Below are positions 16,284-24,996 of a stretch of DNA of 64,000 nt, one piece after another. Source of the stretch: RGIG1934 sp045122895. Lineage in GTDB: Bacteria > Bacillota > Clostridia > Lachnospirales > Lachnospiraceae. The stretch covers positions 1 through 64,000 of the forward strand of contig JBGVIE010000063.1 in the NCBI GenBank assembly GCA_045122895.1, in the 5' to 3' direction. The first letter of the stretch is position 1. Each line of letters begins with the position of its first letter. A program made the translations under genes and the position numbers. Below the pieces are notes generated by a model. It saw only the letters and a list, made by a program, of their open reading frames with translations. It did no database searches and was not told the DNA's origin.

Positions 16284-18143
16284 TTATACTTCTTTGTAGT
16301 CACCATCTACTACATTGTCATCAGCTGCTCCGGCACCCATATCTGCTCCGGCAGCTCCCATATCAGGACCTGCTGCTCCCTGTGTCTGTTCGTACATCTT
16401 AGCAAATAACTGCTGTGCACTCTGCATAAGTTTTTCCTGTGCAGCCTTGATATCAGCAACCTGTGCCTCTGTCATATCCTCAGCATTTGTCTTTTCAACC
16501 AAATCCTTAAGAGCATTTAAATCAGCTTCAACTGTTGCCTTGTCGTTAGGATCAAGCTTATCACCTGCTTCATCAAGAGCCTTCTGTGTCTGGAATACCA
16601 TTGAATCAGCATCGTTTCTTGCATCAATTGCCTCTTTACGCTTCTTATCCTGTGCTTCAAATTCAGCAGCTTCCTTAACAGCCTTTTCGATTTCATCATC
16701 TGACATATTAGAACCGGCAGTAATTGTGATGTGCTGTTCTTTTCCTGTACCAAGATCCTTAGCAGATACATTTACGATACCATTTGCATCGATATCGAAT
16801 GTAACCTCGATCTGTGGAACACCTCTTCTTGCTGGTGGGATACCATCAAGTCTGAACTGTCCAAGACTCTTGTTATCCTTAGCGAACTGTCTTTCACCCT
16901 GAAGAACGTTGATATCAACTGCACTCTGGTTATCTGCTGCTGTTGAGAATACCTGGCTCTTCTTTGTAGGAATTGTTGTATTTCTCTCGATTAATCTTGT
17001 AGCAACACCACCCATTGTTTCGATACTGAGTGAAAGTGGAGTTACGTCAAGAAGTAAGATATCTCCTGCACCTTCATCACCTGCAAGCTTACCACCCTGG
17101 ATAGAAGCACCAAGTGCAACACATTCATCTGGGTTAAGGCTCTTGTTAGGCTCTTTTCCTGTTAACTGTTTTACTTTATCCTGAACAGCAGGGATTCTTG
17201 TAGAACCACCAACTAATAATACCTTTGAAATTTCGTCAATTGTTAAACCTGCATCCTTAAGAGCATTCTGAACAGGGATTACTGTTCTTTCTACTAAATC
17301 TGCTGTCAATTCGTCGAATTTAGCTCTTGTAAGGTTCATATCAAAATGCTTTGGACCTTCTGCTGTAGCTGTGATGAATGGAAGGTTAATATTTGTTGTT
17401 GTAGCTGATGATAATTCTTTCTTAGCTTTTTCAGCAGCTTCTTTAAATCTCTGAAGAGCCATCTTATCGTTTGATAAGTCAACACCTTCTGTGTTTTTGA
17501 ATTCAGCTAACATATAGTCTGTAAGCTTCTGGTCAAAGTCGTCACCACCAAGCTTTGTATCACCATTTGTTGATAATACTTCGATAACGCCATCACCGAT
17601 TTCGATAATAGATACATCAAATGTACCACCACCTAAATCGTATACCATAATCTTCTGCTCTTTTTCATTATCAAGACCATATGCAAGAGCTGCTGCTGTT
17701 GGCTCGTTGATAATTCTCTTAACTTCAAGACCTGCAATCTTACCGGCATCCTTTGTTGCCTGTCTCTGTGCATCATTGAAGTAAGCCGGAACTGTAATAA
17801 CAGCTTCTGTAATCTTTTCTCCGAGATATCCTTCTGCATCAGTTTTAAGCTTCTGAAGAACCATCGCTGAAATCTCCTGAGGAGAGTATTTCTTGTCATC
17901 TATTGTTACCTTGTAGTCTGTACCCATATGTCTCTTGATAGAAGCTATTGTCTTCTCTGCATTTGTAACAGCCTGACGTTTTGCCGGTTCACCTACAAGT
18001 CTCTCACCATTCTTTGTGAAAGCTACTACTGAAGGAGTAGTTCTTACACCCTCTGTATTTGCGATAACTGTTGGTTTTCCACCTTCCATAACAGCTACGC
18101 ATGAATTTGTTGTACCTAAGTCAATACCAATAATCTTACTCAT
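16284..18143 (-). CDS. dnaK: Chaperone DnaK (Hsp70)
   Basis: 619-residue Hsp70. ATPase domain with IGIDLGTTNSCVAVMEG, the phosphate-binding VYDLGGGTFDVS and LVGGSTRIPAVQ. The hydrophobic linker follows (DILLLDVTPLSLSIE), then the substrate-binding domain, and a Gly/Ala-rich C-terminus ending DNVVDGDYKEV. Standard length for Firmicutes. It is the third gene of the CIRCE-controlled hrcA operon and works with GrpE and DnaJ encoded on either side. Confidence 0.97.
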   Translation of the reverse strand: MSKIIGIDLGTTNSCVAVMEGGKPTVIANTEGVRTTPSVVAFTKNGERLVGEPAKRQAVTNAEKTIASIKRHMGTDYKVTIDDKKYSPQEISAMVLQKLKTDAEGYLGEKITEAVITVPAYFNDAQRQATKDAGKIAGLEVKRIINEPTAAALAYGLDNEKEQKIMVYDLGGGTFDVSIIEIGDGVIEVLSTNGDTKLGGDDFDQKLTDYMLAEFKNTEGVDLSNDKMALQRFKEAAEKAKKELSSATTTNINLPFITATAEGPKHFDMNLTRAKFDELTADLVERTVIPVQNALKDAGLTIDEISKVLLVGGSTRIPAVQDKVKQLTGKEPNKSLNPDECVALGASIQGGKLAGDEGAGDILLLDVTPLSLSIETMGGVATRLIERNTTIPTKKSQVFSTAADNQSAVDINVLQGERQFAKDNKSLGQFRLDGIPPARRGVPQIEVTFDIDANGIVNVSAKDLGTGKEQHITITAGSNMSDDEIEKAVKEAAEFEAQDKKRKEAIDARNDADSMVFQTQKALDEAGDKLDPNDKATVEADLNALKDLVEKTNAEDMTEAQVADIKAAQEKLMQSAQQLFAKMYEQTQGAAGPDMGAAGADMGAGAADDNVVDGDYKEV

Positions 18144-18171
18144 TTTAATTTACCTCTTTCCTATTTTAAAA

Positions 18172-18792
18172 TTAATTAGCTACTTTTACCATACTATGTC
18201 TGACTACTGTTTCTCTATACATATAGCCCTTCTGGAACTCTTCAATGATTATGTTTTCTCCTGCTTCTTCATCCTCAACGTGCATTACTGCATTGTGGAA
18301 ATCAGGATTAAACTCTTTGCCAAGTGCTTCTATTGGTTTAACACCTGCCTCTTCAAGAGCCTTTAACAACTGCTTGTAGACCTTATCCATTCCATCTACA
18401 AATGGCGATTCCTTCTCATCTTCTGACACCATGGAAAGTCCTCTTTCAAAATTGTCAACAACAGGAAGAATTCTCTCCACTATATCTTTAGCACCTATTT
18501 CATACATTGCAGCTTTTTCTTTCTCTGATCTCTTTCTGAAATTATCAAATTCTGCAAATGTTCTCTTATACTTATCTGTGAGTTCTTCAATCATCTCATC
18601 TTTTTTGTCTTTTTTTTCTTTTTTATCTTTCTTGAAGAATCCCTTTTTCCCTTCTGTTTCTTCTGTCTGTTCTTCTTTATCTGTCTCTTCAGTAGTCACA
18701 TCCTGTGCATCTTCCACATTTTCTTCTGTTTCTTCTACCACTTCCTCTGCTACTTCGTCTACAGTTTCTTCTGTTATGTTCTTTTCTTCCAC
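18172..18792 (-). CDS. grpE: Nucleotide exchange factor GrpE
   Basis: 206-residue GrpE. The first ~75 residues are a very acidic then Lys-rich low-complexity tail. The long helix follows (KYKRTFAEFDNFRKRSEKE), then the beta-domain with KEFNPDFHNAVMHV and GYMYRETVVRHSMVKV. It releases ADP from DnaK. The acidic extension is longer than in Bacillus GrpE. Located between hrcA and dnaK. Confidence 0.95.
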   Translation of the reverse strand: MEEKNITEETVDEVAEEVVEETEENVEDAQDVTTEETDKEEQTEETEGKKGFFKKDKKEKKDKKDEMIEELTDKYKRTFAEFDNFRKRSEKEKAAMYEIGAKDIVERILPVVDNFERGLSMVSEDEKESPFVDGMDKVYKQLLKALEEAGVKPIEALGKEFNPDFHNAVMHVEDEEAGENIIIEEFQKGYMYRETVVRHSMVKVAN

Positions 18793-18811
18793 TTTATCAT
18801 GCCACCTTTCT

Positions 18812-19858
18812 TTAATCCTTCTTAAATGCTGAATCGAGCTGTTTCTTAACTATCTTAAGATTCTCGACCACTTTCTCGTAATCCATTCTCTTTGGTCCAA
18901 TAATACCTATTGTACCTGTTACTCCGTCTTCTAATTCATAGGTTGCAGTTACAACACTACAATCCTTCATCGAATTAACAGGAGTCTCATTTCCTATATA
19001 TATCTGAATACCTGTATTGTCCGAGTCCCCATCTACCAAAAAATTGGTAAGGAGCTTCTTCTCTTCCAGGGTACATATAAGCTCACTCGCCTTAGCACTG
19101 TCGCTAAGCTCCGGATACTTAAAAATATTGGTAGCTCCGCTGGTATAAATCTTCAATTCCTCATCCGAGCTGACTGCTTCTGCCAACACATCAAGAATCG
19201 ATTTAACAAGCATACCATGCTTTCCTGCCTGACTTGTCATCCCGGATATCAGTGCCAGATTAATCTCTTCAAGGGATAATCCATTAAGTGTACTGTTGAA
19301 CAAAATATTAAGCTTAAGCGTTGTCTCTTCATCAATCTCTTCACTTAGATTAATCATTCTGTTTCTAATGATATTACCCTGAAGAACTATTACGCAGAGC
19401 AATTTGTCTGACTCAACCTTTGATAACTGAATAAACTTAATTCTCTTCGCATACTTAGGTGATGACACCATGGTCGTATAATTAGTATTGTTTGCCAGCA
19501 GTCTCGCCGTATCCTGAAGCAACTCCTCAACCTTCTCAACCTTCTCATTAAGGAATTCCTTAAGCTCGACTACTTCCTTCTCTCTTTCATCAAGAGCTTC
19601 TTCCTTCTCTTTCATCATCTGGTCTACATATAATCTGTATCCCTTGTCTGATGGAATTCGTCCGGCCGATGTATATGGCTGAATAATGTATCCCAGTTCT
19701 TCAAGATCTGACATCTCATTTCTTATTGTAGCTGAACTAAGATTCAAGTCAGTATATTTTGAAATCGTCCTTGAGCCCACCGGTTCGCCGGTTTCAAGAT
19801 AGTTCTTAATAACTGCCTTCAATATCTTAAATTTTCTCTCATCCAGTTCCACAGGCAC
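18812..19858 (-). CDS. hrcA: Heat-inducible transcription repressor HrcA
   Basis: 348-residue repressor of class I heat-shock genes. N-terminal winged helix (LDERKFKILKAVIKNYLETG, then SSATIRNEMSDLEELGYI), followed by GAF-like and dimerisation regions and the late GTIGIIGPKRMDYEKVV motif. HrcA needs GroEL to fold and binds CIRCE; both CIRCE copies in this window precede hrcA and groES, so it controls the whole chaperone set seen here. First gene of its operon. Confidence 0.96.
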   Translation of the reverse strand: MPVELDERKFKILKAVIKNYLETGEPVGSRTISKYTDLNLSSATIRNEMSDLEELGYIIQPYTSAGRIPSDKGYRLYVDQMMKEKEEALDEREKEVVELKEFLNEKVEKVEELLQDTARLLANNTNYTTMVSSPKYAKRIKFIQLSKVESDKLLCVIVLQGNIIRNRMINLSEEIDEETTLKLNILFNSTLNGLSLEEINLALISGMTSQAGKHGMLVKSILDVLAEAVSSDEELKIYTSGATNIFKYPELSDSAKASELICTLEEKKLLTNFLVDGDSDNTGIQIYIGNETPVNSMKDCSVVTATYELEDGVTGTIGIIGPKRMDYEKVVENLKIVKKQLDSAFKKD

Positions 19859-19894
19859 CTCTCCTATACCGAAATCATTGTCTTTTTGTCTTTG

Positions 19895-19921
19895 TTAGCA
19901 CTCAACTTCATAGAGTGCTAA
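19895..19921. promoter_or_regulatory. CIRCE operator of the hrcA-dnaK operon
   Basis: Perfect TTAGCACTC, nine bases, GAGTGCTAA. This is the exact consensus HrcA operator and it lies about 40 bases before hrcA. Confidence 0.97.
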
Positions 19922-19936
19922 CATCCTTACATTGAT

Positions 19937-19965
19937 AAAATATCACTTTAAATGTAGTTTGTCAA
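19937..19965 (-). promoter_or_regulatory. Promoter of the hrcA operon
   Basis: Minus strand TTGACA at 19965-19960, 17 bases, TATTTT at 19942-19937. The start site would fall just before the CIRCE, the usual arrangement for HrcA repression. Confidence 0.75.
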
Positions 19966-19974
19966 TGAATTTTA

Positions 19975-19983
19975 TGATATAAT
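19975..19983 (+). promoter_or_regulatory. Extended -10 promoter for the YfhO operon
   Basis: TGATATAAT is an extended -10 element (TGnTATAAT). A -35 match at 17 bases is poor. It points to the first YfhO gene (ATG 20025), giving a leader of roughly 35 bases. It is divergent from the hrcA promoter, about ten bases from its -35 box, so HrcA or heat shock could influence it indirectly. Confidence 0.5.
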
Positions 19984-20024
19984 TTGGATTAATTTTATTT
20001 ATTGTTACAGATTTGAGGAGATAA

Positions 20025-22499
20025 ATGATTATGACAAGAAAAAAACAGTTTCTATTATACCTTTGTGCTTTTTTTATACCGGTAATTTTCTTTATATTAA
20101 AAATGTACGCACAAAACATTCATCCTTTCGGCGATGAAACCTTTATAGTTGGGGATTTACGTTATCAGTTAATTCTTTTTTTTAATGAATTCTCCAGAAA
20201 GATTTCGAACAATTCCAGCCTGTTCTATAGTTGGAACCGAGGTATGGGCACTGATTTTTATTCTGAAATCACCTACTACCTCTCAAGTCCAATCAATATT
20301 CTGTCAATCTTTTTTAACAGAAACAATATGTATGACTATATTTCTTTAATATTCATATTAAAAAACGGTTTATGCGGATTAACCTTTTTCATATATATAA
20401 AGAAGCATTTTGAAACACAGGAGAGTACAATCTTTGACTATTCAATTATGCTTTTATTTTCATACGCATATTCAACAAGCGCATACTTTATGTGCTATAG
20501 TGTATTGATTATGTGGATTGATGGAATGATTATGTTACCTGTTCTTCTACTTTCTCTTGAATATATGCTAAAGGGTAACAAAACATATCTCTATCCTATT
20601 TTCCTATCACTTACAATCTTTTCAAACTATTATATTGCTTTTATGATATGTATTTTTTTGTTTTTTTACTTTTTCTATTTCACTTTAGTTGAATTGCATA
20701 TCAAAGACAAAAAGTTTATGCTTAAAAGCTTTATAAGATTTATGAAGTATTCTCTATTGGCAGCTTTAAGTACCTGTGTACTTTTAGTCCCTAATATTAT
20801 AGCATTATCCTCCACAGCAAAACCTGCAGGTATCACATCTCTCAAAGCACTTTTGGGTTCAAACTATAACTTTTTTACCAATATATACGCCTTGACATTC
20901 TTTTCTTCATCTGATATCCAAGCTATGCCAAAATTATACTGTGGTGTTTTAGTTGTTTTACTTTTAATTATGTTCTTAATCAACAGACATATATCAATAT
21001 CAAAAAAAATAGGTAAAATTTCTCTACTGTTACTGGTTTTATTATCTATGCAGTTTAAATTAATTGAATTTGTTGTTAATGGTTTCCATGCTCCTAACGG
21101 TTTTGTAGGCAGAAACTCTTTTATTGCGATTTTTTTACTGCTAGTCATCTCCTGCGAAGCCTTCCAACATTCGATGATATTAACACGAAAACGCTTTCTT
21201 TCAGGAGTTGTACTTAGCATATTCTTAACTATGTCAAGTATCTATCTATATAGTACTGCAGAATTTGACAAATATGGCTTTATAAATTTATGTATAATTT
21301 TACTTTATGCAACACTTCTATATATATCTGTATTTATGAAAAAAAAATTTACTTTAGTTTTTATTGTATTTATTATGTGTCTTGAGCTCTTTAGCTCTAT
21401 GCCGCTCCTTGGAATTAAAACTTCCGAATATGACACTTATACAGACTACAATGATTTTACACAAGCCAACGATACATTCTATCGTACATTAAATCTTATA
21501 AATCATGACAAAAACCTTGGAAGTATCAGTAACTACAATTCATTATCCACCGTTTCTTCTGTTGCAAACGACGAAACAATATCGTTTTTATCGCGAATAG
21601 GAGCTTTTTCTTCTTTGAATGCTTCAAATATGCTATCTTTTGAACCGGTATTTTCAAGCATTCTGGGAGTAAAATATGTCTATTCCAATATCCAGACGAA
21701 CCATAAATTACTTACATCTACCACGCAGTCAAATCTATATCAGAATAACAACGCTCTTTCTATAGCTTTTGAAGCTCCAAAAGCTATAACTGATATTACA
21801 TTTTCAGATAAAAATGCATTTGAAAATATTAATGAGTTTTCAAATGCCATCATAAACCAGAAGGTATATGAACCTATTGTTCTTAAAATAACTGATAATA
21901 AAATTATTATTCCTCAAAACACAACTGTTTATCTGTATTCCAAAAAACTATTGGAAGATTCACTATATCATTATGATGATAATTTGTATGGTATATATTC
22001 TTCTATAGATATAGATCCTTATCTATATGAAGATATGTATAATTCAAATTATATTGTAATGTTACCTGAAAACAAACAGAATGGATACATAGAACTATCT
22101 AAAGCTACAAAAGAAACAGAGATAATTGCCTACAAGCTAAATATGGATAATTTCCATTCGCTTATTAATGTATTGTCAGCTAATCAAATGACAATATCAA
22201 AGTTTACTGACAATTATGTATATGGTATACTAAATGCGGTTTCTAACGATTATGTTGTTACTTCAATTCCATATAGTAGGGGATGGAGAGTTAAAGTAGA
22301 CAATAAAAAAGTCAATACGTTTAAATCTGTGGGTAATCTGCTAACCTTTGACATATCCACCGGAGAACATACCATAGAATTATACTATGTATCTCCATAT
22401 TTTTATGTTGGTTTGATAATGTCTGTATTATCAATTATCGTGTTAATTATTACACTAATAAAAGAAAAAGGAGTTTCCTATGAAGTTCTTAAAGACTAA
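20025..22499 (+). CDS. YfhO-family GT-C membrane protein, paralogue 1 of 4
   Basis: 824-residue polytopic protein of the YfhO family. About 12 hydrophobic segments fill residues 1-460, and a large extracytoplasmic C-terminal part ends in one more membrane helix near 795-815. The first outer loop has HPFGDETFIVGDLRYQ, whose Asp corresponds to the conserved acidic residue of GT-C transferases. The C-terminal sandwich TSIPYSRGWRVKVDNKK and GEHTIELYYVSP is typical of the family. YfhO in Bacillus and its Listeria relatives transfer sugar from a lipid carrier to lipoteichoic acid outside the cell; the substrate here is unknown. GAGGAG precedes the ATG. First gene of a four-gene operon. Confidence 0.85.
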   Translation: MIMTRKKQFLLYLCAFFIPVIFFILKMYAQNIHPFGDETFIVGDLRYQLILFFNEFSRKISNNSSLFYSWNRGMGTDFYSEITYYLSSPINILSIFFNRNNMYDYISLIFILKNGLCGLTFFIYIKKHFETQESTIFDYSIMLLFSYAYSTSAYFMCYSVLIMWIDGMIMLPVLLLSLEYMLKGNKTYLYPIFLSLTIFSNYYIAFMICIFLFFYFFYFTLVELHIKDKKFMLKSFIRFMKYSLLAALSTCVLLVPNIIALSSTAKPAGITSLKALLGSNYNFFTNIYALTFFSSSDIQAMPKLYCGVLVVLLLIMFLINRHISISKKIGKISLLLLVLLSMQFKLIEFVVNGFHAPNGFVGRNSFIAIFLLLVISCEAFQHSMILTRKRFLSGVVLSIFLTMSSIYLYSTAEFDKYGFINLCIILLYATLLYISVFMKKKFTLVFIVFIMCLELFSSMPLLGIKTSEYDTYTDYNDFTQANDTFYRTLNLINHDKNLGSISNYNSLSTVSSVANDETISFLSRIGAFSSLNASNMLSFEPVFSSILGVKYVYSNIQTNHKLLTSTTQSNLYQNNNALSIAFEAPKAITDITFSDKNAFENINEFSNAIINQKVYEPIVLKITDNKIIIPQNTTVYLYSKKLLEDSLYHYDDNLYGIYSSIDIDPYLYEDMYNSNYIVMLPENKQNGYIELSKATKETEIIAYKLNMDNFHSLINVLSANQMTISKFTDNYVYGILNAVSNDYVVTSIPYSRGWRVKVDNKKVNTFKSVGNLLTFDISTGEHTIELYYVSPYFYVGLIMSVLSIIVLIITLIKEKGVSYEVLKD

Positions 22500-24996
22500 T
22501 TATAGATATTTTTTGTGTTTTTTTATACCTGCTATAATTCTACTAATAATATTTAAAGAAAGTAAAATATACCCGTTTGGAGATTACAGTTATCTCTATT
22601 CAGATTTATTTCAACAGTATATGCCGTTCCTTGTTAATTTGGAGCATAAATTAGCTAATAGTCAAAGTCTTGCATACTCTTGGAATTTAGGGCTGGGGCT
22701 CCCCTTCAGTCCTATTCTTTCATATTATTTAACAAGTCCTGCCAACCTGATAATTATGCTTATCGATTCTTCTCTTATTGCAGATGCCATCGATATTATG
22801 ATAATTATTAAAATATCTCTTTGCGCAGTGACATTCTGCTATTACTTATCAAAAAATTATGAAAATAGGAATCTACTTACAGTTTCTATTTCTCTTTGTT
22901 ATGCCCTTTCGTCATATGTATGTACATACTGTTTCAATATTATATGGCTTGATGCACTTATTTTATTTCCACTGATTGTACTTGGTATTCAATATATTTA
23001 TGAAGAACGAAAGTATAAATTGTACTTCTTTTCCCTTTTTATAACTATACTTTCAAATTACTATATAGCAATTATTATTTGTATTTTTTCATTACTATAT
23101 TTTTTACTGTTAATATTTGTAAACGAGAAACAACTTGAAAGAAATTATCTCTTTACTTCTATAAAATTGTTTTTTGCATATTCTCTCCTCGCCGGACTTA
23201 CATCTGCAATTGCAATATTTCCGGCAATGATAGCTCTTTCTTCAACTGCTTCTGGAGAATTTAGTTTTCCGAAGACGATAGATTTTTATATATCATTTAT
23301 AGATTTGATAACTCGTTTTTCCATAATTGTTCCTAAAGAAATAGGGGATAATTTCCCTAACCTATATTGCTCAGTAATAATTCTTCTTGCTATTCCTCTT
23401 TATGTTCTTAACAAAAAAATAAAGAAGAAAAGTAAGTGTATTAATCTTTCTATATTAGTATTTATGCTAATAAGCTTCAATACAAATATTCTTGATTACA
23501 TATGGCATGGCTTTCATTTTACAAACAGTATCTGTACAAGAAATTCGTTTATCTTTATTTTCTTTGTACTTACTGTTTCGTATGAGGCGCTGTCAAATAT
23601 TGAATACATAAACAACAAATCATACATAATAAGTGTTATGTGTACAATTCTATATATTGCAATTATCTGGAAATTTCAGATTAACGGTAATAATTCAACT
23701 ACAGATTACAAAGAGAATATTATATTCTTAACCATTTTCTTTGTCCTTATGTATTTTATATTTACATTTATAATAGTATCAGGTTTTAAACAAACAAGAA
23801 TTATACACTTATTACTTTTACTAACCATAAGCTATGAACTCTATATGAACGCCGGCGTATTTATATATAGTACTAACAACCGTTCTTCTTTTATTGATTC
23901 CTATAATAAAGTTACGGATTATACAAAGAAGCTTAGAGAAAATGATACGGATTTTTTTAGAATTGAACAGACTAGTACTTTTTCTCCTAATGATGGCGCA
24001 TTGATGAACTACAATAGTGCATCCTGTTTTTCATCTACCGCAAACAATCATATAACTGATTTTTATAAGGCATTGGGTTTAGAAGCATCAACAAATTATT
24101 TTTCATTTTATGGACATACACCTGTTACCGCCTCTATTCTTGGAGTAAAATATTTAATCAGCTCACAGGATTTATCTTTTACAGATATTCCTGAATTTTA
24201 CACCCGGACAGAAAGCACCGACATTAACTGCTATAAATATAATTATGCTCTTCCAATAGGTTTTATGGTCCCACCATCTTTTTCAGATGTGGACTTACTT
24301 GAATCTGAAAATCCTTTTGATAACCTAAATTCATTATACCAGACCATAACAAATCAAAAGGACAACATTTTCAATAATATTTCCTATGAAAAGAACGTAA
24401 ATCATTATGAATTTATGGTTACAGACAACAAACCTGTTTATTTTAAGTATAATTCACCAATTTATTGTCAGATTATGGCTTCAATTCATCATAATGACGG
24501 TACTATTGAGCAAAAACCATTTAACTATCTGTCAAAAGGATATATTTCATATCTTGGTGAATTAGAACGTGGTGAAACAGTTGCAATTAAGATATCAAAC
24601 GAGAAAGACGAATATCATAACCTTGATTTGTATGTATGCTCATTTGATAAAGACAAAATGGAATTATTTTATAGTTGTGCCTCAAAAAATATGTTGAATG
24701 TATTACACTATACCGACACTTCAATCGATGCAACTATTAATTCAAGTGAATCAGGGATTATCTTTACCTCAATACCTTATGACAAACACTGGGATTTATA
24801 TGTTGATGGTAAGAAAACATCTCTTTCATCATATAAAGATACTTTTATTACATTTAATCTGAACAAAGGTGATCATACAATAGCTCTTGAATATAATTCT
24901 TCATACAATTATATTGGTGTAATTATAACAGCTTTATCAGCTATAACATTTATAATTTTAGAAATATATTATCAGAAAAGGAAGAAAGACCAATGA
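22480..24996 (+). CDS. YfhO-family GT-C membrane protein, paralogue 2 of 4
   Basis: 838 residues with the same layout as its neighbour. Outer-loop motif YPFGDYSYLYSDLFQQY near residues 31-47, then the SYSWNLGLGLPFSPILSYYL-like stretch, about 12 membrane segments, and a C-terminal domain with FTSIPYDKHWDLYVDGKK and GDHTIALEYNSSY before the last helix. The start overlaps the previous gene by 20 bases and has its own AAAGGAG, so translation is coupled but independently initiated. It is presumably a lipid-linked sugar transferase to a wall polymer. Divergence from copy 1 is large outside the motifs, so the duplication is old rather than recent. Confidence 0.83.
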   Translation: MKFLKTNYRYFLCFFIPAIILLIIFKESKIYPFGDYSYLYSDLFQQYMPFLVNLEHKLANSQSLAYSWNLGLGLPFSPILSYYLTSPANLIIMLIDSSLIADAIDIMIIIKISLCAVTFCYYLSKNYENRNLLTVSISLCYALSSYVCTYCFNIIWLDALILFPLIVLGIQYIYEERKYKLYFFSLFITILSNYYIAIIICIFSLLYFLLLIFVNEKQLERNYLFTSIKLFFAYSLLAGLTSAIAIFPAMIALSSTASGEFSFPKTIDFYISFIDLITRFSIIVPKEIGDNFPNLYCSVIILLAIPLYVLNKKIKKKSKCINLSILVFMLISFNTNILDYIWHGFHFTNSICTRNSFIFIFFVLTVSYEALSNIEYINNKSYIISVMCTILYIAIIWKFQINGNNSTTDYKENIIFLTIFFVLMYFIFTFIIVSGFKQTRIIHLLLLLTISYELYMNAGVFIYSTNNRSSFIDSYNKVTDYTKKLRENDTDFFRIEQTSTFSPNDGALMNYNSASCFSSTANNHITDFYKALGLEASTNYFSFYGHTPVTASILGVKYLISSQDLSFTDIPEFYTRTESTDINCYKYNYALPIGFMVPPSFSDVDLLESENPFDNLNSLYQTITNQKDNIFNNISYEKNVNHYEFMVTDNKPVYFKYNSPIYCQIMASIHHNDGTIEQKPFNYLSKGYISYLGELERGETVAIKISNEKDEYHNLDLYVCSFDKDKMELFYSCASKNMLNVLHYTDTSIDATINSSESGIIFTSIPYDKHWDLYVDGKKTSLSSYKDTFITFNLNKGDHTIALEYNSSYNYIGVIITALSAITFIILEIYYQKRKKDQ

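Noticed and set aside
16315..16902. 195-codon plus-strand frame opposite dnaK
   Set aside because: It is the low-complexity complement of the dnaK 3' half; no binding site, Ser/Ala-biased composition.
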